DNA of 64,000 nt from assembly GCF_000025265.1 (NCBI RefSeq), contig NC_013739.1, positions 6,248,001 to 6,312,000 of the forward strand, read 5' to 3'. The first letter of the stretch is position 1; the number at the start of each line of letters is the position of its first letter. A model generated the notes under the pieces. That model was not told the origin of the DNA and searched no databases. It saw only the letters and a program-made list of their open reading frames with translations. Of the stretch, positions 1-11,536 are shown one piece after another. Made by a program: the position numbers and the translations under genes. Source of the DNA: Conexibacter woesei DSM 14684. Lineage in GTDB: Bacteria; Actinomycetota; Thermoleophilia; Solirubrobacterales; Solirubrobacteraceae.

Positions 1-492
1 GCCGTCGGGGAACGTCGCGGTCGCCTCCAGCGCGAGCGAGGTGAGCGAGCCGAGGCGGCCGTTCGTGACGCCGACGACGGTCTCCGGATCGCCCGACTTG
101 ACGACCCTGCCGCTTCTGATCGCGGGCCGGAGCGCCGCGCCGGAGTTGCCGATGTCGAAGAAGTCGCCGTTGACGCCGGCGATCGCGCCGGCCGCCTTCG
201 CCTGCTGGGAGAGGCCCGTCGCCTGGCCGACGTGGTCGGCCATCAGCAGGTCGGTCGTGACCGCCTGCTCGGCGAGGTCGACGGTGAGGATCTGGGCGTC
301 GGTCCAGCCCGAGGCGCTGAGCGTCTCGAGGTGGCGCAGCTCGATGCCGGGGCCGATCGGCTCGCTGCGGTCGGTCAGCGTCAGCTGGTCGGCCGCGCTC
401 GCCGCGGCCGGCGCCGCGAGCGCGAGCGCGGCGCCGGCCGCGATCGTCGCGCGCAGCCGCCGGCGGCCGCCCGGGGAACTGAAGAGGGTCAC
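1..492 (-). CDS. Secreted phosphodiester glycosidase-like protein, N-terminal part
   Basis: Only the first 164 codons are in the window; the gene runs off the left edge. The GTG start at 492 follows a good AGGAG ribosome site. An Arg-rich n-region and an Ala-rich stretch ending near ASAAD look like a signal peptide, so export is likely. The next part has the [11 protein letters not shown] motif of the phosphodiester glycosidase family (NAGPA, DUF2233), which cleaves sugar phosphodiesters. Motif order and wording ([24 protein letters not shown]) match the N-terminus of the gene just upstream (573-4853), so the two are tandem paralogues 80 bases apart on the same strand. Substrate and C-terminal architecture cannot be seen. 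Confidence 0.8.
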   Translation of the reverse strand, partial: MTLFSSPGGRRRLRATIAAGAALALAAPAAASAADQLTLTDRSEPIGPGIELRHLETLSASGWTDAQILTVDLAEQAVTTDLLMADHVGQATGLSQQAKAAGAIAGVNGDFFDIGNSGAALRPAIRSGRVVKSGDPETVVGVTNGRLGSLTSLALEATATFPDG

Positions 493-572
493 GGGTGCTC
501 CTGGAGTCGAAGAGGAAGGAGGGGAGCGCGGCCGGCCCGCCGCCGCGCGGGCGGCGGGCCGGCGACGCGCGT

Positions 573-3500
573 CTAGCGGACGGTCACGGCCACCTTCGCC
601 GCGTTCTTGCCGCTGCCGACGAGCAGCGTGTAGCGCCCGCGGCTGACCGTGCGGCTCGCTCTGAGCGAGCCGACGCGGCCGCTGGCGTAGGTGCGCCCGG
701 CGCGCGTCAGGCGCGCCTTCGACGTGCCCTTGACCTTCGCGTTGCGCAGCGCGCTTCTGCTCGAGTACGTCACGACGCACGTGACTCTCTGGTAGACGCC
801 GCCTCTGACCGTGCACGTGACGAGCGCGTCCCGGCCGGCCGCGCCGCGGTCGCCCTTGGCGCCCTTCTCGCCGCGCTCGCCCGTCTCGCCCTTGGCGCCG
901 GTCGCACCGGGCGCGCCGGTGTCGCCCTTGGCGCCGGCCGGGCCCTGCGCGCCGTCGCCGCCGGCCGGACCCTGCGGGCCGATCGGGCCGGACTCGCCTT
1001 GCGGCCCGTCTCTGCCGGCCGGACCCTGCGGCCCGTCTCTGCCGGCGGGGCCCTGCGGACCCTGCGGGCCGGCGGGACCGTCCTCGCCCGGGATGCCGGG
1101 CTGGCCCTGGTCGCCCTTGTCGCCTCTCGGCAGACCGGTCGAGGTCGCGTTGATCGTCACCGTGTGACGCTGCTCGGCGGTGTTGTCGCGGAAGACGAAC
1201 CGCGCCGACGATCTCGCGTTCTCGCGCGACGGGGCGAAGCGCACGAGCACCGTGCACGACGCGCCCGGCGCGACGGGCGCCGCGCTGCAGCTGTCGTCGG
1301 CGACGACGAAGTCGCCCTGCGGGCCTTCGAGCGCGAGCACTCTGTCGAGCCCGACCTGGAGCGGCTCCTCACCGGTGTTGGCGACCGTCACCGGCTGCCC
1401 GGCGCCGATCGTCGTGGCAGCCTGGTCGGGAAAGACCGGCGCGCTGATCCACGCCTTCGGGCCGGGAGCGGTCGACGGCGCGACTGCGATCGTCTTCGTC
1501 GCCGTGATCGGCGCGAGGTCGTCTCCCTCGCGCATCGAGTCGGCCGCGACCGTGACCTCGACCGTGCCGGTCGAGAGCGCCGTCAGCGCGCCCGTCTGCG
1601 GGTCGAGGATCGCGGTCTTGTCGGCCTCGCGGGCCGCCTCGACCGCGTCGTCGCCGCTGCCGATCGCGAGCTGCTCGCTGCCGGACCAGCGCAGCGACAG
1701 CGGGTAGCGCAGCGGCACGGTGCGGCTGCCGTTTCTGACCCCGCTCGGCTGCACGAGCGAGCCGCCGAGCGGCGCACTGTTGCCGACCTCGAGCGTCGCC
1801 GGTGCCTGCAGGTCGATCGTCTGCGCGAACGGGCGCACGTCGCCTTCGAGCCAGTCGCCCGCGGCGTTCTCGTCGCTGTCGACGCCCCAGCGGACCCAGC
1901 CGGTGATGCCGCCGCGGTCGGGCGTGCCGTACGGCGCCTTGCCCGACGACGGGAGCACGACGTACGGGACGCCCTCCTCGCGGCGGACGTTCATGATCTG
2001 CGCGTGCGAGCCGACCATGGCGACGCCCTTGCCGCTGTCGTCGCGGAAGTCCGACAACAGCTTCTTGACGAGCTGGACCTCGGTGCGGTCGCCGAGCTGG
2101 CTCGACTTCGTCTCGGCGGGATCGTCGACCGGGTGGTGGGCGAAGACCATCACGTTGTCGATGCCGTCTTCGCCCGCCGCCTGCTCCAGCGCCTCCTGCA
2201 GCATCGGCAGCTGCGCGAAGTCCGAGCCGCGCAGCGACCCGTAGGAGCTGTTGAGCGTGATGAAGCGGGTGCCCTTGTGGTCGGTGTAGCCGTACGGTCT
2301 GCCGAACTCGGCCTTGAACGCGTCGAGCGTGCCCTGGCCGCCGGCGACGTACGACTCGTGGTTGCCGGGGACGTAGAGGCACGGAACCGTGTCTGCGGTC
2401 GGCGTGGGGACGTCCGGCGTGCCGAGCGGGACGAGCTGGCAGCCGCCTGCCTCCAGCGTTCTGCGCGCGAGCGTCATGTCCTCGGCGGCGCCGAGGTCGA
2501 CGATGTCGCCGTTGAGCACGACGAGGTCGGGTCTCGTCGCGCGGATCCGCCGCAGCGCCTGGACCGCGACCGGGACCATCTCCTGGTTGACGTGCGTGAA
2601 CTGGACGTCGGAGAGCGTCGCGAAGCTGAAGTCCGCGCCCTCCTGCAGGTCGCCGTCGGCGGACAGCAGCCGGTCGGAGCGCAGCGGCTCCTGCTCGGGC
2701 AGCTCGACCTCGCTCGGCACGTCGGCCGAGACCTCGCCGACGACGATCGAGCCGTCTCTCTGCGCAGCGACGGTCGTCTCGATCGCCTGGAAGGTGTCGA
2801 GCTTGATCGGGTACTTCGTGTCGGCCGGGAGCGCGAACTCGACGTCGTTCCAGCCCGGCTTCAGCGCCGCGCCGTAGAGGTTCTTGTAGGTGCCGTCCGC
2901 CTGCGCGAAGGCACCGTAGGTGAGGCTGACGTTCGCGCTCGACTTCACTCTCACGCGAACTCTCAGCGGCGCGCCCGGCAGCGCGAACTGCCCGACCGTG
3001 CCTCTGGAGGTGATCCCTATGTTGCGGCCGGCGGTGTAGTCGACTCTGACGCCCTCGGCGGTGTCGGTGAGCGTCCGTCTGATCGTCCCCGTGCCCGTCC
3101 ACATCCAGTTGCCGCTGGCGATCGGGCTGGTCGTCAGGAAGTAGTCGTTGACGTGCGTCTGGACGCCGACGGAGATCGGCAGCTTGACCGACTGCGATCC
3201 GGCGGAGACGGTCAGCACCGTGCCGCCCGCCTGCAGCGGCGTGATCTTCAGCGCGTCGCCGGAGGGGGTGACCTTGACGACCGCGTCGTCGTAGTCGAGC
3301 TCCAGGTCGGCCGACTCGACCGGGGCGGTGAAGCCGTGCGCGTCGCGGCCGGTGACCTTCAGCGTCCGCGCCTGCTCGGCGCCGGTCGCCGAGAACGAGA
3401 GCCGCTGCGAGGACAGCTCGAGCGCGTGCAGCTCGCCGAGCACTCTGACGACGGCCTCCTCCTGCGCGGTGTCGGTCGTCGCCTTCACGCGGATCTGCCC

Positions 3501-4853
3501 GAAGACGTTCTCGGGCGCCCGCAGCAGGCCGCCGTCGACACTGCCCTCGTTGCTGCTCCAGCGGACATCGCCGCGCGCGAGCGCGACCGGCGTCTGGTGG
3601 TCGTCGACCGCCTTCACGCGCAGCGTGCGGTGCAGGCCCGGGAAGACGCGCGCCTGCTCGCCGGAGGGCGAGAGCACGAGCTGCTCGACCTGGCCGTTGC
3701 CGGCGCTGACGAACAGGCCGACGCCGTTGGGGTCGTGGCGCTCGGCGCCGTCGGAGGGCGTGTTGCGGACCGCCGCTCTGCTGTCGCCGAGCGGGCGGGC
3801 GACGAGTGTCGTCGAGCCGCCGCCGTCGAGGTTCATCGCGGTCTCGGCGCCCGCGTCGCGCAGCAGCTGCGCGACCTTCTGCGTCGTCATGCCGAGCACC
3901 TGCGTCTGGCGGCCGTCAGCGACGAACAGCAGCAGCGTTCTGCCGCCGTCCTTGAAGCCGATCGCCGTGCGCGGGTGGACCGACTGGTCGCTGCCGACGA
4001 CCTGCCCGTCGCGGACGAGCACTTCGTTGCCGCCGATCGCGAACTGGAGCTGCTGCGCGACGTCGCCGCTGAGACCGTACGCGAGTCTGACCTCGTCGCC
4101 GGCTCTCAGCGCACGGATCGCGTCGGCGGCGCTCTCGCGGCCGACGAGGTAGAAGCTGCCGGCGGGGATCTCGCCCGCGCCCACGCCGTCGGAGACGGCG
4201 ACGACTCTGCCGTCGGTGACGAGCGCCTCGGCGACGTTCGCCACGCCGGCGAGGCTGCGCGCGCGGCTGGATCTGCCCCACTTCGGGGTGAAGGCGACGT
4301 AGCCGTCGGCGGGAACGGCGCCGGCGGCGTTGAGGGCGGCGACGGGAAGGTCGGCGCCGCCGAACGTCGCCTTCGCGTCGAGCGTCGTGCTGAGCAGCTG
4401 GCCGATGCCGTCTCTCGTGACGCCGGTGGCCGGGGCGGTCAGCCCGAAGTTCGCGCTCTTGAGCAGCTCACCGCCTCTGACGGCGAGGTTCTGCGGCGCG
4501 TTGGAGTTGTTGATGTCGAAGAAGTCGCCGTTGACGCCCGCGACCGCGCCGGCTCTGTCGGCCTTCTTCGAGATCGGCCCGGCCTCGGTCACGCTGTCGC
4601 CGGAGAGCAGGTCGCTCGTGACGACGCCGCCCTGCAGTCTGGCCGTCAGCAGCTGGTAGTCGAACCAGCCGCCGGCTTCGAGCGTCTTGAGGTGGCGCAT
4701 GCTGACGCCCGGCCCGATCTGCTCGGTCTCGTCGATCAGGTCGAGTCCGCCGGCGTGCGCGGCCGGCGGCAGCGCGACGATCAGCGCCGCCGCGGCGAGC
4801 GCCGCGGGCAGGCTCGACCAGCGCCGCTTGCGCGGCGCGGAGGAGGAGGTCAA
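573..4853 (-). CDS. Giant secreted phosphodiester glycosidase / metallophosphatase / collagen-like fusion
   Basis: About 1426 residues. I prefer a TTG start at 4853 (AAGGA just upstream, followed directly by a clean signal peptide ending in AHA); the reading frame stays open to a GTG at 4934. Residues about 50-385 are a phosphodiester glycosidase domain with GVNGDFFDI and a DGGGST motif. Ig-like or all-beta spacers follow. Residues about 740-950 are a calcineurin-type phosphoesterase with SDVQF, NGDIVD, GNHES, HHP and GSHAQ, the usual metal ligands. Another beta domain, 33 collagen-like Gly-X-Y triplets (about 1243-1341) and a basic C-terminal beta module finish the protein. I infer a cell-surface enzyme that releases sugar-phosphate and then phosphate from polymers. 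AGA is frequent among its Arg codons. Confidence 0.9.
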   Translation of the reverse strand: MTSSSAPRKRRWSSLPAALAAAALIVALPPAAHAGGLDLIDETEQIGPGVSMRHLKTLEAGGWFDYQLLTARLQGGVVTSDLLSGDSVTEAGPISKKADRAGAVAGVNGDFFDINNSNAPQNLAVRGGELLKSANFGLTAPATGVTRDGIGQLLSTTLDAKATFGGADLPVAALNAAGAVPADGYVAFTPKWGRSSRARSLAGVANVAEALVTDGRVVAVSDGVGAGEIPAGSFYLVGRESAADAIRALRAGDEVRLAYGLSGDVAQQLQFAIGGNEVLVRDGQVVGSDQSVHPRTAIGFKDGGRTLLLFVADGRQTQVLGMTTQKVAQLLRDAGAETAMNLDGGGSTTLVARPLGDSRAAVRNTPSDGAERHDPNGVGLFVSAGNGQVEQLVLSPSGEQARVFPGLHRTLRVKAVDDHQTPVALARGDVRWSSNEGSVDGGLLRAPENVFGQIRVKATTDTAQEEAVVRVLGELHALELSSQRLSFSATGAEQARTLKVTGRDAHGFTAPVESADLELDYDDAVVKVTPSGDALKITPLQAGGTVLTVSAGSQSVKLPISVGVQTHVNDYFLTTSPIASGNWMWTGTGTIRRTLTDTAEGVRVDYTAGRNIGITSRGTVGQFALPGAPLRVRVRVKSSANVSLTYGAFAQADGTYKNLYGAALKPGWNDVEFALPADTKYPIKLDTFQAIETTVAAQRDGSIVVGEVSADVPSEVELPEQEPLRSDRLLSADGDLQEGADFSFATLSDVQFTHVNQEMVPVAVQALRRIRATRPDLVVLNGDIVDLGAAEDMTLARRTLEAGGCQLVPLGTPDVPTPTADTVPCLYVPGNHESYVAGGQGTLDAFKAEFGRPYGYTDHKGTRFITLNSSYGSLRGSDFAQLPMLQEALEQAAGEDGIDNVMVFAHHPVDDPAETKSSQLGDRTEVQLVKKLLSDFRDDSGKGVAMVGSHAQIMNVRREEGVPYVVLPSSGKAPYGTPDRGGITGWVRWGVDSDENAAGDWLEGDVRPFAQTIDLQAPATLEVGNSAPLGGSLVQPSGVRNGSRTVPLRYPLSLRWSGSEQLAIGSGDDAVEAAREADKTAILDPQTGALTALSTGTVEVTVAADSMREGDDLAPITATKTIAVAPSTAPGPKAWISAPVFPDQAATTIGAGQPVTVANTGEEPLQVGLDRVLALEGPQGDFVVADDSCSAAPVAPGASCTVLVRFAPSRENARSSARFVFRDNTAEQRHTVTINATSTGLPRGDKGDQGQPGIPGEDGPAGPQGPQGPAGRDGPQGPAGRDGPQGESGPIGPQGPAGGDGAQGPAGAKGDTGAPGATGAKGETGERGEKGAKGDRGAAGRDALVTCTVRGGVYQRVTCVVTYSSRSALRNAKVKGTSKARLTRAGRTYASGRVGSLRASRTVSRGRYTLLVGSGKNAAKVAVTVR
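828..1124 (-). repeat. Collagen-like Gly-X-Y repeat (33 triplets)
   Basis: The coding strand reads 99 residues of unbroken Gly-X-Y with units such as GPAGRDGPQ repeated in tandem. It is rich in Pro at X and in charged residues ([19 protein letters not shown]), as in bacterial collagen-like stalks. It joins the enzymatic part of the 573-4853 protein to its C-terminal module and probably forms a trimeric rod. Confidence 0.9.
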
Positions 4854-5016
4854 TTGAGTCCTTCGGGTGGAGGAAACGGGACGCGGACCCGCCTGCTCCG
4901 TGCGGCGAGTCACGGTGACTCTCACTCTCGTCACCCGTGTGCTCGTGACCGCCCCGTCATGAAGCTGTGGAGATTCTGTGAACCTCGCTCAAGGCCGGGA
5001 TCGACCGGCTTCCGGG

Positions 5017-7380
<2,364 letters not shown>

Positions 7381-7442
7381 CTACCCTGCGACACCCCACT
7401 ACACTAAGTGAAGTAAGCAGCCGATTCCCGCAAGGAGCCCTC

Positions 7443-7772
7443 ATGGCAGGCACCATCACCGAGGTGACCGACAACAACTTCCAGGCCGAGGTCATCGAGT
7501 CCGACGTCCCCGTCCTCGTCGACTTCTGGGCGCCGTGGTGCGGCCCGTGCCGGATGGTCGCGCCAGTGCTCGAGGAGATCGCCAGCGAGAAGGGCGAGGC
7601 GCTGAAGATCGTCAAGCTGAACGTCGACGACAACCAGCAGACGGCGATGAACTTCGAGGTCCTCTCGATCCCGACGCTGATCCTCTTCAAGAACGGCGCG
7701 GTCGCGAAGAAGGTCGTCGGCGCGTACCCCAAGCGCAAGCTCGAGGCCGAGCTGGAGCCCGCGCTGGCCTAG
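7443..7772 (+). CDS. trxA: Thioredoxin
   Basis: 109 residues, the standard thioredoxin size. The redox motif WCGPC (Cys33, Cys36) follows FWAP, and the cis-Pro loop SIPTL is present. It reduces cytoplasmic protein disulfides with thioredoxin reductase, which is not in this window. AAGGAG lies six bases before ATG, so unlike many neighbours this gene has a conventional leader; a possible -10 (TACACT, 7400-7405) lies 37 bases upstream. It is divergent from polX. Confidence 0.97.
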   Translation: MAGTITEVTDNNFQAEVIESDVPVLVDFWAPWCGPCRMVAPVLEEIASEKGEALKIVKLNVDDNQQTAMNFEVLSIPTLILFKNGAVAKKVVGAYPKRKLEAELEPALA

Positions 7773-7880
7773 CAGGACCCGCGCGCGACCGCGACCGACG
7801 AGGTCAGCGGTCGCGCCGGCCCGTCGGGACGTGCAAAGCACCCTGTTATGGTCAGCTGCACACCGACGGAAGGGGCCACC

Positions 7881-8237
7881 GTGCCCTACATGAAGTGCAC
7901 CCACTGCAGGATCCGATTCGCGCGCGGACACGTCGCACCAGACCCCGCGCTCACGGCCTGCCCACGCTGCGCCCGCCCGTTGGAGGCGGCCGCAGACCTC
8001 GCCTCGCTGATCGGCTTCCGCATGCCGGACGACGTGACGCCGCAGCCGCCGCCGACGCACATCTCGGCTGCCGGGCTGCGCCGCATCGGAGCGGCGCTCG
8101 CCGACGTCGACGCGTTCGTCGCCGCCGAGCGCGCGAGCGATCAGCTCGAAGGCTTCGCCGGGCCGCCGGCGGCGGCGCGCGCGAGGCGCGAGCTGTTGAG
8201 CACGCCGCCGAGCAGCAGCACGAACGCGACGACGTAG
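7881..8237 (+). CDS. Small zinc-ribbon protein, unknown function
   Basis: 118 residues from GTG 7881, which has GGAAGGGG upstream; the frame is open from 7848. The N-terminus carries CTHCRIRF and, about 26 residues on, CPRCARPL: two CxxC pairs spaced like a zinc ribbon. The middle is Pro-rich and the end has no recognisable domain. The last 97 bases overlap the 3' end of the convergent YihY-like gene, so the natural protein may be the N-terminal 85 or so residues extended by chance, or a frameshift may have removed an earlier stop. No family is recognised beyond the ribbon. Confidence 0.6.
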   Translation: MPYMKCTHCRIRFARGHVAPDPALTACPRCARPLEAAADLASLIGFRMPDDVTPQPPPTHISAAGLRRIGAALADVDAFVAAERASDQLEGFAGPPAAARARRELLSTPPSSSTNATT

Positions 8238-9013
8238 AACCACACGAGCACGATCAGCAGGAACCCGAGCCCGCTGCCGAGCGAGCCGATCGTCGAGACG
8301 TCGGTGAGGTAGAACGGGAACGCCCAATTGACGAGCGTGACGCCGAGCGTCGCGAGCAGCGCCCCGGGCCAGATCGCCCGCCACGGCAGCGCGCCGCTCG
8401 GCACCGCGACGTAGATCACGCACGTGACGGCGAACAGCACCGTGACGCCGCCCGCGATCCCGAGCCCGAGCGTGAACGCGTGCCAGTTCGCGAGGCCGAA
8501 CGGCAGCACCTCCCCCGCGCCGACGAGCACCGCGGCCTGCAGCGCCGGCAGCGCCACGCTCGCGGCGAGGAACAGCGCGGCGACGACCAGCATCGCGAGC
8601 GCGAACAGCTTCTGCTTGACCCACGAGCGGCAGGGACTGTCGTAGATGCGGCAGAAGGCCGTGTCCATCGCGCCCCAGAACGACGTGCCGACCCAGATCC
8701 CGCCGACCAGGGCGACGATCCCGATGCTCGTCGCGTTGTCGCGCACGGTCGCGAGCGTGTTGCGCACGCTGCTCTCCGCCGCCTGCGGGAACAGCCGCTG
8801 GATCTCGTTGACGATGCTCGCCTCGGTCGCCTCGCTGCGCACGACCTGGCCGACGACGAACAGGACGAGCAGCACGAACGGGAAGATCGACAGCAGCAGG
8901 TTGTACGCGACCATGCCCGACAGGCCCGTCACGTTGGCCTCGTAGGCCATCCGCCACAGCAGCTTGAGATGCTGCAGCGGGTGGTGGTGCCACCGCTCGG
9001 TGCGCTTGGTCAC
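8141..9013 (-). CDS. YihY/BrkB-family inner membrane protein
   Basis: 290 residues with six hydrophobic segments and the family signature near the N-terminus (SGMVAYNLLLSIFPFVLL), plus a GTSFWGAMDTAFCRIY stretch. This family was once labelled ribonuclease BN; the label is wrong and the true function is unknown, perhaps lipid or envelope transport. The GTG start at 9013 is close to GGAGG, so translation might begin at a later codon, but the hydrophobic core is unaffected. It ends inside the convergent zinc-ribbon frame. Confidence 0.88.
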   Translation of the reverse strand: MTKRTERWHHHPLQHLKLLWRMAYEANVTGLSGMVAYNLLLSIFPFVLLVLFVVGQVVRSEATEASIVNEIQRLFPQAAESSVRNTLATVRDNATSIGIVALVGGIWVGTSFWGAMDTAFCRIYDSPCRSWVKQKLFALAMLVVAALFLAASVALPALQAAVLVGAGEVLPFGLANWHAFTLGLGIAGGVTVLFAVTCVIYVAVPSGALPWRAIWPGALLATLGVTLVNWAFPFYLTDVSTIGSLGSGLGFLLIVLVWFYVVAFVLLLGGVLNSSRLARAAAGGPAKPSS

Positions 9014-9068
9014 ACCTCCAGCATCGCCGCACCGTCTAAAGCCGAAGCGCTCCGCCGCGCTCCGCCGA

Positions 9069-9407
9069 TCAGCCGCCGACGTGCCGGCGCAGCTGCTCGA
9101 GGCGGCGGTCCCACTGCCCGCCGACCTCAGCGATCCAGCGCATCGCGTCGTCGAGCGGGTCCGGCGTGAGGCGGTAGAGCGTCTCGCGCCCGGCTCTCGC
9201 GGACGTCACGAGCCCGGCGCCCGCGAGCAGCGCGAGGTGCTTGCTGACCGCCTGGCGCGAGATCGGCAGCTCGCCGGCGAGCGCCGAGGCGGTGACCGTC
9301 TCCTGCCGCGACAGCTCGCGCACGACGGCGCGCCGCGTCGGATCGGCGAGCGCGGCGAAGACCGCGCCAGCCTGCGCGTCGACGCCGCCTGAGGTCATCG
9401 CGCTCAC
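9069..9407 (-). CDS. ArsR-family winged-helix repressor
   Basis: A short ArsR/SmtB-type regulator. Residues matching the family are FAALADPTRRAVVREL, then SALAGELPISRQAVSKHLALL (recognition helix) and the wing GRETLYRLTP. No Cys pair is visible, so it is unlikely to be a metal sensor and resembles the ArsR proteins paired with SRPBCC partners. GTG 9407 overlaps the SRPBCC stop as GTGA; ATG 9398, three codons later, is the alternative. It probably binds the two palindromes at 9853-9906 and represses its own operon. Confidence 0.88.
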   Translation of the reverse strand: MSAMTSGGVDAQAGAVFAALADPTRRAVVRELSRQETVTASALAGELPISRQAVSKHLALLAGAGLVTSARAGRETLYRLTPDPLDDAMRWIAEVGGQWDRRLEQLRRHVGG

Positions 9408-9832
9408 GCCCAGACCGCGACCGAGCAGGCCGACAGCGCCGCCATCCGCTGCGTCCACGCCGTCGGCGCGCCCGCCGGCGCGAGCGGCACGTCGCCCGCG
9501 CGCAGGACGCGCGTGCGGACCTCGACGACCGAGACGCGCGTGCCGCCCTCGACGTCGTCCAGCGTCAGCTCGACGAGCGACTCCTCCAGCTCCTCGTCGT
9601 GCCAGCGGAACGCGATCCGCCGCTGCTCGGCCAGCTCGTCGACGACGCCGACGCGCGTCGTGCCGTCCTCCCAGGCGAACGTCGCGGCGCCGCCCTCGCG
9701 GGCGTCCAGCTCGACCTCGTCGGCGAGCCAACAGGCGAGCTGCGCGGGGTCGGTGACGGCCTCCCACGCCCGCTCGCGCGAGACGGGCAGCACGACGGCG
9801 CGGTGGACGGCGGCGGCGGGCTCGGCGGTCAT
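9404..9832 (-). CDS. SRPBCC (AHSA1-like) domain protein
   Basis: 142 residues from ATG 9832 with AGGAG nine bases upstream. The START-like SRPBCC fold is suggested by VSRERAWEAVTDPAQLACWL at the N-terminus, the W-x-DG turn and a long C-terminal helix. These small hydrophobic-ligand proteins are often the first gene of an operon with an ArsR regulator, exactly as here (the ArsR gene overlaps by four bases). Ligand and reaction are unknown; the partner regulator may respond to the same compound. Confidence 0.85.
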   Translation of the reverse strand: MTAEPAAAVHRAVVLPVSRERAWEAVTDPAQLACWLADEVELDAREGGAATFAWEDGTTRVGVVDELAEQRRIAFRWHDEELEESLVELTLDDVEGGTRVSVVEVRTRVLRAGDVPLAPAGAPTAWTQRMAALSACSVAVWA

Positions 9833-9852
9833 CGGAGGCTCCTGACAGTTGC

Positions 9853-9868
9853 GCAACTCATGGGTTGC
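9853..9868. promoter_or_regulatory. Operator-like palindrome, copy 1
   Basis: GCAACTCATGGGTTGC has perfect five-base arms (GCAAC/GTTGC) around a six-base centre. An overlapping perfect palindrome GTTGCGCAAC lies at 9848-9857. It lies 20 bases before the SRPBCC start, where a bound repressor would block transcription. Binding by the adjacent ArsR protein is inferred. Confidence 0.6.
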
Positions 9869-9890
9869 TAGTCTAGCGCCCACGCAATAC

Positions 9891-9906
9891 GCAACTCAAA
9901 GGTTGC
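9891..9906. promoter_or_regulatory. Operator-like palindrome, copy 2
   Basis: GCAACTCAAAGGTTGC repeats copy 1 with the same arms and the same spacer length, 38 bases away centre to centre. It is 22 bases before the clpP ATG, so one regulator could affect both the ArsR operon and clpP. Confidence 0.6.
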
Positions 9907-9928
9907 GCTTCGATCCAAAGGAGCCCAC

Positions 9929-10513
9929 ATGTCCCCGCTCGTCCCGATGGTCGTCGAGCAGAGCCCGCGCGGCGAGCGCTCGTTCGACATCTACTCGCGC
10001 CTGCTCAACGAGCGCGTGATCTTCCTCGGCCAGGAGGTCAACGACGACATCGCCAACCTCGTCGTCGCCCAGCTGCTGCACCTCGAGTCGGTCGATGCCG
10101 ACAAGGACATCAACCTCTACATCAACTCGCCCGGCGGCTCGGTCTCGGCCGGCTTCGCGATCTACGACACGATGCAGCTGATCCGCCCCGACGTGGCGAC
10201 GATCTGCGTCGGCATCGCGATGTCGATGGGCTCGTTCCTGCTGTGCGGCGGCGCGAGCGGCAAGCGCATGTCGCTGCCGAACAGCCGCATCCTCAACCAC
10301 CAGCCCTCCGGCGGCTTCCAGGGCCAGGCGACCGACATCCAGATCCACGCCGAGGAGGCGCTCGCGGCGCGGCGGCGGCTCGAGGAGCTGTACGCGCTCC
10401 ACACCGGGCAGCCGATCGAGCGGATCCACGACGACATGGAGCGCGACCGCTACTTCACGCCGGAGCAGGCGGTCGAGTACGGCCTGATCGACAAGATCTA
10501 CGAGCGGCGCTGA
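9929..10513 (+). CDS. clpP: ATP-dependent Clp protease proteolytic subunit
   Basis: 194 residues, full length without a long propeptide. Catalytic Ser99 sits in GIAMSMGS, His124 in ILNHQPSGG and Asp173 in [11 protein letters not shown], with the YINSPGGSV strand before them. It forms the tetradecameric degradation chamber with ClpX or ClpC, neither of which is adjacent. AAAGGAG lies five bases before ATG. There is no second clpP in tandem, although actinobacteria often have two. The unusual context is the ArsR-type operator pair in its promoter region. Confidence 0.97.
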   Translation: MSPLVPMVVEQSPRGERSFDIYSRLLNERVIFLGQEVNDDIANLVVAQLLHLESVDADKDINLYINSPGGSVSAGFAIYDTMQLIRPDVATICVGIAMSMGSFLLCGGASGKRMSLPNSRILNHQPSGGFQGQATDIQIHAEEALAARRRLEELYALHTGQPIERIHDDMERDRYFTPEQAVEYGLIDKIYERR

Positions 10514-11535
10514 GCGGCGGCGGCCGCGGTGGTCCCGCCGAGCACGAGCCGCGCGAGACCGGTCGGCGACAGCACGCTGCTGAAGGTCCCGAGCGCGTCG
10601 GCGCGCTGCCGGTCGCCGCGACCGCCGACGTCGAGGACCTCTTCGGCGGGGCCGGCGAGGTCCTCCAGCGCACGCACGCAGCGGTAGTAGGCGAGACGAT
10701 CCGGATCGACGTCGACGGGCCCGTAGCCGTCGAAGAACCACGCCTGCTCCTGCGCGCCGACGGGCGCGAACGGCAGCACGCCGCCGAGCACGAACATCAG
10801 GTCCCGTTCGCGCGGGGCGAGCACCGCGTCGTCCCAGTCGATCAGCCAGACGTCCTCGTCGCCGCTGACGAGCACGTTGAGCAGATGCGGGTCGCCGTGG
10901 CAGACGACCTCCGTCGCCTGCTGCGCGCGCAGCACCCGCCCGAGCGCGTCCGCACGGTCGAGCAGCGCCGCGACGACCGCGGCCGCACCGCCGCGCCACT
11001 GCTCGGCGAGCGCGCGGACGAGGGGATCCGCCGTGGCACCGGCGTCGGCGGCAGCCGCCTCGACGGCGGGTCCGAGCGCGCGCGCGGGCGCCGCCCACCG
11101 CTCCGGATCGTGCGGCTCGCGCGGCAGCGTCCGCAGCACCGCGTCGCTCGGCGGGGTGGCGTGCACCTGCGCCAGCAGCGCCCCGTAGCGCCGCCAGCGC
11201 CGCGCGGTCAGCTCGCCGTCGAGCGCGCCGATTCCCGGCGCCCACGGCACGAGCGACAGCCGGCGGCCGTCGTGCTCGCTCCACAGCCGACCCGCGCGGG
11301 TCGCCACCGGCGCGAGCACGCCCGGCACCCCGCACTCGGCCAGGCGCGCCGCGACAAGCAGCGCGACCGGCGTCCCGCCGCCGCTCCACTTGACCGCGTA
11401 GCCCGCGCCGTCGGAGGCGAGGCCGCGGCGCACCTCGGCCGCCGCGTCGGCGCCGTGCTCGACCGGCTCGACGGACGTCAGCTCGACGCCGAAGTCCTCC
11501 CGGACCCAGGCGCGCAGGCGGTGGTCCACGTCCAC
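10498..11535 (-). CDS. Aminoglycoside phosphotransferase-family kinase
   Basis: 345 residues from GTG 11535, one base after the ileS stop, so it is probably translated by coupling with ileS. The kinase-like fold is shown by [13 protein letters not shown] (Brenner motif HGDxxxxN) and LIDWDDA (metal-binding DxD-like). Many members of this family phosphorylate small molecules or metabolites rather than antibiotics, and nothing here points to aminoglycosides. Its 3' end overlaps the convergent clpP end by 16 bases. Confidence 0.85.
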   Translation of the reverse strand: MDVDHRLRAWVREDFGVELTSVEPVEHGADAAAEVRRGLASDGAGYAVKWSGGGTPVALLVAARLAECGVPGVLAPVATRAGRLWSEHDGRRLSLVPWAPGIGALDGELTARRWRRYGALLAQVHATPPSDAVLRTLPREPHDPERWAAPARALGPAVEAAAADAGATADPLVRALAEQWRGGAAAVVAALLDRADALGRVLRAQQATEVVCHGDPHLLNVLVSGDEDVWLIDWDDAVLAPRERDLMFVLGGVLPFAPVGAQEQAWFFDGYGPVDVDPDRLAYYRCVRALEDLAGPAEEVLDVGGRGDRQRADALGTFSSVLSPTGLARLVLGGTTAAAAAQRRS

Positions 11536-11536
11536 G

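Noticed and set aside
828-1124. Regular repeats that might be a CRISPR array
   Set aside because: Units are coding Gly-X-Y triplets in frame; no constant repeat with variable spacers and no cas genes.
10498-11535. Antibiotic resistance by the aminoglycoside phosphotransferase-like gene
   Set aside because: Only the general kinase motifs are seen; coupling to ileS and no mobile context argue for a housekeeping or unknown substrate.
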